From NCBI GenBank assembly GCA_017522915.1, contig JAFWXX010000012.1:1-64000 (forward strand): a DNA stretch of 64,000 bases, written 5' to 3'. Position 1 is the first letter of the stretch. Every line of letters starts with the position of its first letter. This document shows, piece by piece, positions 17,431-25,426 of the stretch. This DNA is from Bacteroidaceae bacterium (GTDB lineage Bacteria; Bacteroidota; Bacteroidia; Bacteroidales; Bacteroidaceae). A program made the translations under genes and the position numbers. Below the pieces are notes generated by a model. That model did not search any database, was not told the origin of the DNA, and was given only the letters and a program-made list of their open reading frames with translations.

Positions 17431-18588
17431 TTATAACAAAGAAACAAGCACAAATGTCCAATGAGCTACTATACCTGCGACAAAACCGCCTATAGTGTGG
17501 GCCAGTATGGCCTTTGAAGTAAGGCGACGATAACCGATTGTATCGAGCATTGCAGTATGTGTACTCAGATAACCGCTCCAGCACATTCCTATAGCAGTGA
17601 ATACAGCTATCGCATTGCCGTCTATCCATCCGGCCTCAGCAAAGTTAGGAACAAGGCCAAGAGCCGCACCTACAGCACCGAGAGCTGTAATAGGGAATGC
17701 AATGAGATGAGGGTCGCTGAAGCCGAACAGCCATTCGAAGAAGAAATCGAGCTTAGCACCCACCCATGGAAGCAGCTGTACACCTTCGTAACCGGCACCA
17801 GTATAGCCACCGCTTGCCGAAGGACCGAAAGTAAAGAGCATCACAAGCGTAGATATGATGAGCACGCCCGGAATAATAGCAATACCCACATCGACACCGG
17901 TACGGCCGCCGTCGAGAAGCGAGTCGAGGATACGCTGGAACATAGGCTTCCTGTAGCCGTCCTCCTTTTCATTGCCGGCCTCCTCGGCTACTGCCGCATC
18001 CTCGGTCTTGAAACGTGGGTAGGACTTGACAATAAAGCGTTGCATCAGCCTTGTCGATACGATACATCCCACAAATGCTCCGAAAAGGCCGACGAAAGGT
18101 TCTACATAGTAGCCTTGCCCCACCATGAATACGATGACAAGCAATCCCATGCCGAATGCTGTACCGAAGTTTGTCAACGAAATGAACTGGTACTTCTTGA
18201 AGTATGTCGCAAAGCGTTTGTCCTGTGCCAGAGATATTATCGCAGGGTTATCGGAGAGGAACGTGAGCACCGCACCCAGCGATGCCACTCCCGGAAGATT
18301 GAAGAGCGGCTTCATCAAAGGACGAAGCAGTTTCTCAAGCAGCTTGACCACGCCGAACTCAAGAAATATCTTGCCTATCGCACCGGTTATGACACAAATG
18401 GCCATCAGATAGAAGACAGTGTTCAGCAAGAGGTCGTGCGCAGTGTTCATGATTGTATTAAGCATATTCGCAGTCCCCATCTGCGATGCCAAATAACCGA
18501 AAAGGAGGAAAAAGATAACCAGGCAGAAGATGCCGGCCGGGACCCACCCGAAGAGCTTTCTGAAAAGCATTCTGAAAATTTTTAGCAT
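17431..18588 (-). CDS. Nucleoside-recognition (Gate) domain membrane protein, YjiH-like
   Basis: 385 aa, about ten hydrophobic segments. The N-terminal span is WVPAGIFCLVIFFLLFGYLA; Gate-domain features include FLSDNPAIISLAQD, FISLTNFGTAFGMG and AFVGCIVSTRLM, and the C-terminus has GMCWSGYLSTHTAMLDTIG. Proteins with this domain are putative nucleoside or related transporters of unproven substrate. It is the first gene of the operon with pfs and luxS, so export or uptake of adenine, MTA, ribosylhomocysteine or an AI-2-related compound is a reasonable guess. A strong promoter lies upstream on the minus strand. Confidence 0.75.
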   Translation of the reverse strand: MLKIFRMLFRKLFGWVPAGIFCLVIFFLLFGYLASQMGTANMLNTIMNTAHDLLLNTVFYLMAICVITGAIGKIFLEFGVVKLLEKLLRPLMKPLFNLPGVASLGAVLTFLSDNPAIISLAQDKRFATYFKKYQFISLTNFGTAFGMGLLVIVFMVGQGYYVEPFVGLFGAFVGCIVSTRLMQRFIVKSYPRFKTEDAAVAEEAGNEKEDGYRKPMFQRILDSLLDGGRTGVDVGIAIIPGVLIISTLVMLFTFGPSASGGYTGAGYEGVQLLPWVGAKLDFFFEWLFGFSDPHLIAFPITALGAVGAALGLVPNFAEAGWIDGNAIAVFTAIGMCWSGYLSTHTAMLDTIGYRRLTSKAILAHTIGGFVAGIVAHWTFVLVSLL

Positions 18589-18671
18589 ATAATAGATTTT
18601 TATAGGCGTTGAAAGGCATTACCTTCAAGAAGCCGATTAGCAACAAAACCCGGACAGCTTCTAAACATTTA

Positions 18672-18702
18672 CAAAAATATATGTAAAATTTGAGAATGCA
18701 AA
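18672..18702 (-). promoter_or_regulatory. Promoter of the transporter-pfs-luxS operon
   Basis: On the minus strand: -33 TTTG (18702-18699), 19-nt spacer, -7 TATTTTTG (18679-18672), a full consensus match giving an ~80-nt leader before the start at 18588. Confidence 0.75.
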
Positions 18703-18869
18703 GACAATGGAAAACAAAGAGACCGGCAGAAGCCGGCCTCCCAAGTCGCTCAACAGCACATAATCAACAGCACAAGGTTCCTATAAAAAGCAGAAAATCG
18801 TGGAACCGTATATTAAAAACAGCGAATGTCCATATTTTGTTCGATTAAGGACAAAAAATATTCCACTAT
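18703..18869. other. Region between two divergent promoters
   Basis: Contains an 8-bp imperfect hairpin at 18719-18740 (GAGACCGGC/GCCGGCCTC), the direct repeat AACAGCACA twice within 30 nt (about 18751 and 18765), and GGTTCC/GGAACC inverted at 18776-18781 and 18802-18807. No ORF. These may be operator-like sites, but I cannot assign them. Confidence 0.35.
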
Positions 18870-18900
18870 TTTGGTTTTTGAAATAAAATGCCGTATTTTG
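18870..18900 (+). promoter_or_regulatory. Probable promoter of the acyltransferase gene
   Basis: TTTG (18870-18873), 20 nt, then TATTTTG (18894-18900), one base short of the full -7 consensus. It lies 61 nt upstream of the start at 18962. A second TATTTTG lies about 60 nt further upstream. Confidence 0.5.
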
Positions 18901-18961
18901 CAATAGCATACGCACCGTAACGGTGCGCAGAAACTGAATATTCACTAAAACAGCACCATAT

Positions 18962-20107
18962 ATGATTCCAGCAGAATTTGACGAGATTCGTCCTTACCTG
19001 CCCGAAGAGCTTCCGCAGGTTTTCGAAGAACTGATAGCCGACCCGGAGTTCCAGACAGCCATGGGATATGCATTCAAAGGCATGCCCTTCGAGAATATCG
19101 CTGCAGCCATGCGAGCATCGAAAAGCAACCTTGAATTCCAGAAAGCATTGGTATATCCGTTCATGCAGGGAGTGATAAGCAAGCTCTCAAGCGGACTTAC
19201 TGTGAGCTACGACAACAAGGAGAACATGGCAAAGTCGCTCTGCATATCGAACCACCGCGACATAATCATGGACTCAGCGTTCCTATGCATTGTATTTGTG
19301 GATACAGTAGGCAACACAGTTGAGATTGCCATTGGCGACAACCTGCTAATACGCCCATGGATAAAGAAGCTTGTACGCGTCAACCGCAGCTTCATCGTAC
19401 AGAGGTCGGCTTCGATACGCGAGATGCTCGCATCGTCGAAGAGACTATCTTCGTACATGCACCACACCATAACAGAACGCAACCAGCCCATTTGGCTTGC
19501 ACAGCGCGAAGGACGTGCCAAGGACAGCAACGACCGCACACAGGAGGGCCTGATAAAGATGCTTTCGATGTACAGCAGCGGAGACATCATCGACGCGCTC
19601 AAGGTGCTTAACATTGCTCCTACAACCATTTCTTATGAGTACGACCCTTGCGACTACCTCAAGGCAAAGGAGTTCCAGCAGAAACGCGACAACCCGGAGT
19701 GGAAGAAAGCCCCGCAGGACGACCTTATAAACATGAAGACCGGCATGTTCGGCTACAAAGGCGGCATACACTACCACATAGCCGACTGCATCAATGACGA
19801 GATTGATGCCATCGACCGTTCATTGGGCAAGAACGAGAAGACAGCAGCCGTGGCACGCATCATCGACAGACACATACACCGCAACTACAAGTTCTGGGCA
19901 ATCAACTACTACTTCTACGAACTGCTTACAGGCGACACGCGTTTTGCCGACAAATATACCGCAGAAGAGAAGGCAAGGCTCGATGCCTACCTGCAGGGAC
20001 AAATAGAGAAGATAGACCTCCCGAACCGCGACGACAACTTCTGCCGTACAAAGATTCTCGAAATGTATGCCAACCCGGTAATCAACTACCTGAAGGCAAT
20101 TGAATAA
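18962..20107 (+). CDS. PlsC-like glycerolipid acyltransferase family protein
   Basis: 381 aa, soluble or membrane-peripheral. The H-x4-D acyltransferase motif is SNHRDIIMD near residue 97-104, followed by RPWIKKLVRVNRSFIVQR and WLAQREGRAKD, which fit motifs II and III of the PlsB/PlsC superfamily. The N-terminal ~85 residues are helical and the C-terminal ~130 are unfamiliar, so it is longer than standard PlsC; a Bacteroidetes-specific subgroup of 1-acyl-sn-glycerol-3-phosphate acyltransferase-like proteins is likely. The acyl acceptor is not known. It is monocistronic with its own promoter and a long palindromic terminator that begins at its stop codon. Confidence 0.75.
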   Translation: MIPAEFDEIRPYLPEELPQVFEELIADPEFQTAMGYAFKGMPFENIAAAMRASKSNLEFQKALVYPFMQGVISKLSSGLTVSYDNKENMAKSLCISNHRDIIMDSAFLCIVFVDTVGNTVEIAIGDNLLIRPWIKKLVRVNRSFIVQRSASIREMLASSKRLSSYMHHTITERNQPIWLAQREGRAKDSNDRTQEGLIKMLSMYSSGDIIDALKVLNIAPTTISYEYDPCDYLKAKEFQQKRDNPEWKKAPQDDLINMKTGMFGYKGGIHYHIADCINDEIDAIDRSLGKNEKTAAVARIIDRHIHRNYKFWAINYYFYELLTGDTRFADKYTAEEKARLDAYLQGQIEKIDLPNRDDNFCRTKILEMYANPVINYLKAIE

Positions 20108-20154
20108 TGAAAACAGTCAGAGCTTCCCGCGGGAAGCTCTGACTGTTTTCATTA
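20105..20154. terminator. 50-bp perfect palindromic terminator starting at the stop codon
   Basis: Perfect inverted repeat of 25 bp per arm with centre CCCGCGGG; the left arm begins with the TAA stop of the acyltransferase gene. A GAAAAC/GTTTTC segment supplies T-rich ends in both directions. It can stop both the acyltransferase transcript and the convergent channel transcript. Confidence 0.85.
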
Positions 20155-20208
20155 ACAAGAGTTCATCAAAAAGGACAGACTTGTTTTATAACAAGCTATA
20201 TTTAATTT

Positions 20209-21903
20209 TCAATATCCGCATTTCTTTATCTTGAGGTCGGGAGCAATCGTCAGTTCACTCCGTCCTTCAACGTGTTTAGCCAAAAGTTCTGCCAACTTTT
20301 TGGCAACAGCTATTCTGCGTGAATCCCACAAGATTACGCTCCACGCAATACGAATTGCAAAACTGTTCAAAGTAGCGACATAGGAAAGTTTGTTTGTAAA
20401 GAGCTTGTCACCATTAAGTGAATCGCCGTGGTAACGCTGGAAATCGGTTCCTAAACCAAACTCACTGGCAAACACCTCGGCTGCATCATCGAATAATCCT
20501 TTAAAGAGATCCTTGTCAAGCACAGTGGGAGCATTTGTAACAAAATCTTCGTTTCCACTATTACCACCTGCGGTAAAGTGTATCTGCGTTGGATAAGATG
20601 GCTCGTTTGCACCCGAAGCAGGAAGCAATGAAACAATCCACGCATCCTCACGGGCTGTCAAGCGGTTAAGATCCTCCATATACTCGGCTAGTCCCGGCAC
20701 ATCATTTGCATTATCGAATTTATAGAACGAACGGAATGGGCGCATCTCTCCCAGCTCACGGCTTATATAATTGAAACCACCGATCATTGCCACATAATAA
20801 GAGAAGTTTCCGGCAGAAGGTTCTATAAAACTTATGGACGATACAATCGTAATCCTGGAGCCACGGTCAATGCAGCAGCCATAAGGACGATTAACGATAA
20901 AATGCTCCACAGCCAATTTATCTTGTGGGCGTTCTTCTATTGTTTGGGTAACGGCAAGATTCACCAAACGGAATTTTTTCGATTCCTCAACAGCGTCAAT
21001 GATATCATCGAGTTTCAGTCCAACTCTTGCCTGTATGTCGCATAACGACAAGTGCTGTGGAATTATCTGGAACCCGGTAGGACGGTCTAGTTTGCGTTCA
21101 AATGCATTCTTTAGTTTCTCAGTGTTTTGCTTTATCTTCTTTTCATGCTTTTCCTCTTCTATAGCCTCGGAGAATCCAGAGCCTATTAATCCTGCAGGTA
21201 CTGCAAACAATGCTATTCCAAGTAGTCCTATTATACATGCAATCATTCTTCCGGTGAATGTTACAGGCGGTGTGTCAGCGAATCCTCCCGGGTCGCCAAT
21301 ATACTGTGTGAATGCCCATAGCACCGACTTGAACCCGTTGTTGTAAACATCAGGCTGGGCACTATGCTCATAAAAATACAGTACAAATGAGAGCATCAGT
21401 GTCACAATAACAAGGAATTGAAGTGATACAATCATCTCTTTCACTTTTGATGCGAATGCTGTTTGTAAGAGTCTAAAGGAGTGCATATACCTGAAGACTC
21501 TTATAAGCCTGAGCACACGAAGTGACTTCAGCATAGTATAAGGCAATGGGAATATCATTGCCACATAGAAAGAGTATGTCGATATAATATCAATCAGTCC
21601 GTAGAAAGTACAGCAGTACTTTATCCTTCCCCAGAATCCTTTGTATTTAGGATTAATTTCATCGGCACACCATATTCTCAGTGATACCTCAATTGTAAAT
21701 GTAATAACTGTTATAAAGTCTATTATACTCAATATCTTTTCGCATATCGGCGATACATAGAATGTAGATATGAAAATTGAAAGGGTACTTATTACAATGA
21801 GACCTATAATTATATAATCACCCCAATTTTGCCACTGTTTTGTGCGAAGATCATTGTCAAAAACCCTTGCAAGCTGTTTCTTGATATTAGTTGTATTTTC
21901 CAT
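20209..21903 (-). CDS. Voltage-gated-type ion channel with unusual filter and large C-terminal domain
   Basis: 564 aa. Six-span channel module in the first ~245 residues: S1 from 30, an S4-like segment with Arg129, Arg132, Arg135 and Arg138 (SLRVLRLIRVFRYM), pore helix KSVLWAFTQ and S6 GLLGIALFAVPAGLIGSGF. The filter region reads TQYIGDPGG (199-207) where potassium channels have T-V-G-Y-G-D, so ion selectivity is uncertain. A charged coiled region (250-275) leads to a ~290-residue cytosolic domain that I do not recognise. The start overlaps the end of the pyroglutamyl-peptidase gene by 17 nt, indicating coupled translation. AT-rich compared with flanking genes. Confidence 0.8.
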   Translation of the reverse strand: MENTTNIKKQLARVFDNDLRTKQWQNWGDYIIIGLIVISTLSIFISTFYVSPICEKILSIIDFITVITFTIEVSLRIWCADEINPKYKGFWGRIKYCCTFYGLIDIISTYSFYVAMIFPLPYTMLKSLRVLRLIRVFRYMHSFRLLQTAFASKVKEMIVSLQFLVIVTLMLSFVLYFYEHSAQPDVYNNGFKSVLWAFTQYIGDPGGFADTPPVTFTGRMIACIIGLLGIALFAVPAGLIGSGFSEAIEEEKHEKKIKQNTEKLKNAFERKLDRPTGFQIIPQHLSLCDIQARVGLKLDDIIDAVEESKKFRLVNLAVTQTIEERPQDKLAVEHFIVNRPYGCCIDRGSRITIVSSISFIEPSAGNFSYYVAMIGGFNYISRELGEMRPFRSFYKFDNANDVPGLAEYMEDLNRLTAREDAWIVSLLPASGANEPSYPTQIHFTAGGNSGNEDFVTNAPTVLDKDLFKGLFDDAAEVFASEFGLGTDFQRYHGDSLNGDKLFTNKLSYVATLNSFAIRIAWSVILWDSRRIAVAKKLAELLAKHVEGRSELTIAPDLKIKKCGY

Positions 21904-22501
21904 ATATCTCTTTTATTATTATCGATATTGCTTTTGTCAAATCATTAAGTGACATTGCTATTTTATCAGATTTTACTGATGGATGTCCTTCGTATAAAGG
22001 CAGATGTACAAAAATTGCTTTTGTCGAAGTTTGCTTATTACAGATTTTCAACGCTTCGTAATATATTCGATTGCATACATAAAGCCCACAAGAATTAGAT
22101 ACCTTTACATTTATACCTTGTTCTTTAATTTTAGAACATAAATATTTTATTGGAACATCTGTAAAATATGCAGGAGTTTCATTTTTATATATAGGCTCTT
22201 CATCGGGAATATATCCGTCATTATCAGCACTATTTGAATCCATAATGTTTAGAGCAACTCTTTCAAGTTTTATACAGTCGCTGGCTGACGACTGCCCTAA
22301 TAATATAACAAGGTCGGGGTTATGTCGATTTACTGCCTTGTATAAACAATCCGCCGCTCTTGAAAAACTTACAGGCATCTGTTCAATTACAATATCAATT
22401 CCATCAATAACACAGGTGGCTACCTTTTCGGCAACCACCCATGATGAATTAAAGTGATAATCCCCAAATGCTTCAAAACCTGTTACAAGAATCTTAAACA
22501 T
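21887..22501 (-). CDS. Pyroglutamyl-peptidase-like cysteine peptidase (C15)
   Basis: 204 aa. Pyrrolidone-carboxylate peptidase pattern: TGFEAFGDYHFNSSW at the N-terminus (normally GFEPF...N.S) and the catalytic triad Glu80 (KLERVALN), Cys143 (GLYVCN) and His166 (FVHLPLYEG). The family removes N-terminal pyroglutamate from peptides. Third gene of a four-gene block (membrane protein, coiled coil, this, channel), with 7 nt to the gene upstream and a 17-nt overlap with the channel gene. AT-rich, suggesting transfer. An unusual context for Pcp, so the true substrate may be a specific peptide. Confidence 0.82.
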   Translation of the reverse strand: MFKILVTGFEAFGDYHFNSSWVVAEKVATCVIDGIDIVIEQMPVSFSRAADCLYKAVNRHNPDLVILLGQSSASDCIKLERVALNIMDSNSADNDGYIPDEEPIYKNETPAYFTDVPIKYLCSKIKEQGINVKVSNSCGLYVCNRIYYEALKICNKQTSTKAIFVHLPLYEGHPSVKSDKIAMSLNDLTKAISIIIKEIYGKYN

Positions 22502-22508
22502 AGCGGTA

Positions 22509-22748
22509 TCAGCAACGTTTCATACTCTCCTTCGCACTTTCAATCTGTCTTTTAATATACTCAATCTGCCTATCGTGCGATGCAGCTTTATCAATCTTGC
22601 TTTTTCGGTAACTTGATTTAGAAGAAGGTGACGAAGCATTCTTTATCAAGCGTGCATAATACTCGTTATCTTTTTTCTTATTTTCCTTTTCTCGTGCAAG
22701 GGATGCACGAAGGTCTATAATTCTTTTTTTGTAATATTCTTTACCCAT
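22509..22748 (-). CDS. Small basic coiled-coil protein
   Basis: 79 aa, very Lys/Arg/Ser-rich, with no hydrophobic segment. It begins MGKEYYKKRIIDLRASL and continues with heptad-like charged helices up to EYIKRQIESAKESMKR. No family recognised. It sits 17 nt downstream of the 103-aa membrane protein gene and 7 nt upstream of the pyroglutamyl-peptidase gene, which supports it as real. Function unknown. Confidence 0.6.
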   Translation of the reverse strand: MGKEYYKKRIIDLRASLAREKENKKKDNEYYARLIKNASSPSSKSSYRKSKIDKAASHDRQIEYIKRQIESAKESMKRC

Positions 22749-22765
22749 AACATTCTATTATTGTA

Positions 22766-23077
22766 TTATACTTTTTCTGCTATTACAGTTATAAGATATA
22801 TTGTGAATACCCATGCTGCAAAACTCCAGCTATAGCCCAATACAGCACTCACAGAGAAACTGAATATCCGGTTCTTGGATTTTGACCAGAACCAACGTGG
22901 CGGTATATCATTCCTGTAAGCGATAATACCGAATACCAATCCTAATATAGCCATTACTGCTGCAATATACAATATATGAAAATCATCATACACAATGCAT
23001 CCGCATAATCCTATGGTCCCAAAAGTGTTTACTATCGGTGCAAACAAGTTTATAATATATGCAATAACGACTATCAT
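22766..23077 (-). CDS. Small integral membrane protein
   Basis: 103 aa with three likely spans: MIVVIAYIINLFAPIVNTFG (1-20), a segment around 34-50 (LYIAAVMAILGLVFGIIAY), and one at 75-97. A polar loop RNDIPPRWFWSKSKNR separates spans two and three. No family recognised. First gene of the four-gene block ending with the ion channel; a hairpin upstream (23119-23144) separates it from the TerB/OmpA cluster. Confidence 0.6.
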   Translation of the reverse strand: MIVVIAYIINLFAPIVNTFGTIGLCGCIVYDDFHILYIAAVMAILGLVFGIIAYRNDIPPRWFWSKSKNRIFSFSVSAVLGYSWSFAAWVFTIYLITVIAEKV

Positions 23078-23118
23078 ATATATCAGCTATATCAGGTTAA
23101 ATTTATACTAATTTGTGA

Positions 23119-23144
23119 TATGTGGGGCAACCAAGCCCCACATA
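23119..23144 (-). terminator. Hairpin between the two accessory blocks
   Basis: Perfect 10-bp stem TATGTGGGGC/GCCCCACATA (23119-23128 and 23135-23144) with loop AACCAA, 17 nt beyond the stop of the gene at 23162. The trailing minus-strand sequence is A/T-rich but has no long U tract. It may end or attenuate the TerB/OmpA transcript. Confidence 0.6.
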
Positions 23145-23161
23145 CCTATGTCAGTAAGCAA

Positions 23162-23476
23162 TTACTTACCGGCTGCAACAAGTGTCAAGTCGTTGTCAGC
23201 AAGTTTGCTGTCATCCTTTGTAGCTACCTGAACACCGATACCGTAGAGCTCAGCAATCTTCTTCTCAAAGTTACCGACCTTGAGGTTACCGCCAACTACA
23301 AGTTCGCCACCCTTCTTGCCTTCAGCGCGGAGTGATGCCAATGTTGCATCTTCATCAGCCATTGCACCCTTGCAAGTAACGCTCTTGTAAACTCTCAAAG
23401 TACCACCGAAGTTCTTCTTGTAGTTCTCCTTCAATGTCTTGACCTTCATACGGCCATCCAACTTAAATTCTGCCAT
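23162..23476 (-). CDS. Two-repeat protein, paralogue of the protein at 24607-24969
   Basis: 104 aa, soluble. It is an internal duplication: residues about 10-50 (MKVKTLKENYKKNFGGTLRV, then ADEDATLASL) align with 64-102 (LKVGNFEKKIAELYGIGVQV, then LADNDLTLVA). The shared pattern is [ML]KV-x-[TN]-[LF]-x7-[FY]-G-x2-[LV]-x-V...AD-[EN]-D-x-TL. Each repeat reads as helix, beta strand, short beta hairpin. The same layout occurs in the 120-aa protein encoded 1.1 kb upstream. Last gene of the cluster. I know homologous small proteins exist in Bacteroidetes but can name no function. Confidence 0.7.
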   Translation of the reverse strand: MAEFKLDGRMKVKTLKENYKKNFGGTLRVYKSVTCKGAMADEDATLASLRAEGKKGGELVVGGNLKVGNFEKKIAELYGIGVQVATKDDSKLADNDLTLVAAGK

Positions 23477-23528
23477 AATTTTTAAATTTTAATGGTTAGT
23501 GAAATATAAATAGTAATAATAATAATTA

Positions 23529-23672
23529 TTATTTCTTTTCGCTCAGGAAGTCGATAAGCTTCGATCCGAACTGGCGTGTTGTCCAGTTGGTGTCATATTC
23601 AAATCCCTCTTTCTCTGCTACTTCTCTCAAAGCTCCTTTTACATTGTCATAAATGCGGTATATCTCAATACT
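23529..23672 (-). pseudogene. Truncated ORF remnant lacking a start codon
   Basis: A coding-like frame of 47 codons closes with a TAA at 23529; its product includes KGALREVAEKEGFEYDTNWT and ends QFGSKLIDFLSEKK. It has an in-frame TGA (23675-23673) immediately upstream and no ATG, GTG or TTG start. The composition looks protein-like (charged amphipathic helices), so I read it as the surviving 3' end of a cluster gene rather than noise. Use of a rare ATT start cannot be excluded. Confidence 0.45.
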
Positions 23673-23776
23673 TCAGTTATCAAGGACAGAAAGTATGTAT
23701 TCGCCTGCTATAACTTATTTCTTTGCCAGAATTATTTAATTTAAAATATTTTACAGGTGGGTTAATTGTATGTTTA

Positions 23777-23935
23777 TCAGAACATTTCCTGTCCAAAAAA
23801 TGTTATTCCCAAATCAATGCCGAAATAGGTTTTGAATATATACTGCAACAAAGTAAGTATTACAGCCAAAGCCAATAGGAATAACGCAATCCTGGTTCCT
23901 GATGACATTCCCTTATTTTTCTTCTTACGTCCCAT
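23777..23935 (-). CDS. 52-aa basic single-span membrane protein
   Basis: Begins MGRKKKNKGMSSGTR, then a clear membrane span (IALFLLALAVILTLLQYIF), ending TFFGQEMF. The basic N-terminus predicts an N-in orientation. The start is 2 nt after the stop of the nuclease-like gene, which strongly supports translation. It resembles in design the 63-aa basic membrane protein at 26892-27083. No family known. Confidence 0.6.
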   Translation of the reverse strand: MGRKKKNKGMSSGTRIALFLLALAVILTLLQYIFKTYFGIDLGITFFGQEMF

Positions 23936-23937
23936 AG

Positions 23938-24603
23938 TTAGATAACTGTTATACAGTAATAGAAGTCTACTCTGTCAACTGTGCGCTGATGCCAGTTGAT
24001 TGCATACTCCCTCTCCACCTCAAAATTCGGGTGCATTTTAGCGCAAGTGCTTTCTGGATTTGCCCAATGCTTGCGTTTGGAGTGCACTTTATCTTCATTC
24101 ATATTGAAGAGATAGTTGTTTGAGGATTCCTTGCTTCTTTTTGTATAGGATGCGTCATTGGTAACAAATACGGCCAATCCACCTTTTACTCTGTCAAAGC
24201 GGTTTCGTACCAGCTCCACGCGACGTACATCCTTCCAGAAGTCGTACATACCCAAATCCTGTGCGCCTTGGTTTTTCATAACGACAACCTTGTCATCAAG
24301 CAATTCATCAAAACGGGTTATTTGACGTTCAACCTTCTTTGTCTTGTACTTCAATTCTACGGGACAGTACTCGCCACTCTTTTTCACTACAACATCAAGA
24401 CGCAACTCACTTTCCCAAATATATCCGTCAAGTTCCTGCCAAGGTACATAATACTCGACATCCACATCATCGTATCCGTTTCCCGAGTTACGTAGCCAGG
24501 TGGCGAGGTGCATCTGGAAATCGCGTTCATTGAAGAGTAATTCATCGTTACTCTCCAAGAACGCCATTACATCATCACGAACTATGTCAATTAGCGTAGC
24601 CAT
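23938..24603 (-). CDS. PD-(D/E)XK nuclease-like protein
   Basis: 221 aa, soluble. The core fits the restriction-endonuclease fold: an acidic helix (FNERDFQMHLATWL, Glu27), then Asp70 in ELRLDVVVKK and Glu83-x-Lys85 in CPVELKYKTK, i.e. D-x12-E-x-K. A further helix with ERQITRFDEL follows. The last ~60 residues are not familiar. It could be a DNA or RNA nuclease effector, or a dead nuclease fold used for binding. It sits inside the TerB/OmpA cluster, 3 nt downstream of a two-repeat protein gene and 2 nt upstream of a small membrane protein gene. Confidence 0.72.
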   Translation of the reverse strand: MATLIDIVRDDVMAFLESNDELLFNERDFQMHLATWLRNSGNGYDDVDVEYYVPWQELDGYIWESELRLDVVVKKSGEYCPVELKYKTKKVERQITRFDELLDDKVVVMKNQGAQDLGMYDFWKDVRRVELVRNRFDRVKGGLAVFVTNDASYTKRSKESSNNYLFNMNEDKVHSKRKHWANPESTCAKMHPNFEVEREYAINWHQRTVDRVDFYYCITVI

Positions 24604-24606
24604 CGT

Positions 24607-24969
24607 TTAATACTCGCCTCGTGCTGCTTGGCCAATGGTAATTCCGTTTGGAACAAGTTTTGTACCTTTGGCATCCTTTATCTGTACTGTCACGCCAAAG
24701 TTGGTGTCAAATAGTTTTTCGGCATCTCCAACCTTCATGCTTGCCTTGATCTTCAGACCGTCAGCAGTGCTCTTCACGTCCTTTGTGGTTTTCTTGTTAA
24801 GGGCAGCAAGTGTCAGTTCACTGTCGGCAATCTGCGCACCTTTATAGAATACGAGTGTCAGTTCAAAAGCCTTCTTGAAATCGGCTGATATTGTCTTCAG
24901 TTTCTTTTGGGGAGCTACAGTAAATTCAGCATTCTTGAATCTGTCCAACAGATTATTCAGAAGTCCCAT
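24607..24969 (-). CDS. Two-repeat protein, paralogue of the protein at 23162-23476
   Basis: 120 aa. After a short amphipathic N-terminal helix (MGLLNNLLDRFKNA) come two copies of the ~40-residue unit: KKLKTISADFKKAFELTLVF then IADSELTLAAL, and IKASMKVGDAEKLFDTNFGV then LVPNGITIGQA. The second unit retains the G-V-x-V-Q-[IV]-x-[DT] strand of its paralogue. The N-terminal helix is absent from the other paralogue and might contact the membrane or a partner. It lies 30 nt downstream of the TerB-like gene and 3 nt upstream of the nuclease-like gene. Confidence 0.68.
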   Translation of the reverse strand: MGLLNNLLDRFKNAEFTVAPQKKLKTISADFKKAFELTLVFYKGAQIADSELTLAALNKKTTKDVKSTADGLKIKASMKVGDAEKLFDTNFGVTVQIKDAKGTKLVPNGITIGQAARGEY

Positions 24970-24999
24970 AGTTATATCTATTTAAATGATTTTGTAGAG

Positions 25000-25410
25000 T
25001 TAAAGTTCTATCTGGAGTTCTGGTTCCTCTTTAACAAGGTCGGCAAGCATCAGCACTGCACGTGCGTCATCTACACCAAGAGCAGAGGCGATTGACAACA
25101 CGTTTTCAACCTCTTCCTCACCAAGCACACCGTCAACAATAACTACCTGTAGCACTGCCTGCAACAACATCTCAGCCTCTTCATCTTCTACCTCAGCCGA
25201 ATGCTCAAGGATGTAAGCGTTTACTTCATCCTCGCTCATCGGCTTAATGACTTCCAGTTCCTGTTCAACAGCTGCCGACAAATCTTCGGCATTCAGTTCA
25301 AAAGCATCGGCAATCTCCTCAACAACAATTTTCTCGGCAGCATCATACTCACCGTCTGCCCAGATTGATGTAGCCACAAGTGCCGCAATATGTTTTATAT
25401 CTGTATTCAT
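25000..25410 (-). CDS. TerB-like acidic protein
   Basis: 136 aa, strongly acidic. Two TerB-type helical motifs are visible: SIWADGEYDAAEKIVVEEIA near 15-34 and VVIVDGVLGEEEVENVLSIA near 89-108, each with the D-G-x5-E arrangement typical of the TerB/DjlA fold. TerB domains in tellurite-resistance and Ter-type stress systems are thought to bind metal and membrane-linked partners. No TerC, TerD or VWA protein is in the window, so this is not a classic ter operon. It is surrounded by small unknowns of the cluster. Confidence 0.72.
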   Translation of the reverse strand: MNTDIKHIAALVATSIWADGEYDAAEKIVVEEIADAFELNAEDLSAAVEQELEVIKPMSEDEVNAYILEHSAEVEDEEAEMLLQAVLQVVIVDGVLGEEEVENVLSIASALGVDDARAVLMLADLVKEEPELQIEL

Positions 25411-25426
25411 AATCTTACCTCAAATA

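Noticed and set aside
17557..18585. Long plus-strand frame of 342 aa opposite the Gate-domain gene
   Set aside because: It is the antisense of a well-supported membrane protein gene; its product is His/Arg/Glu-rich and unlike any fold.
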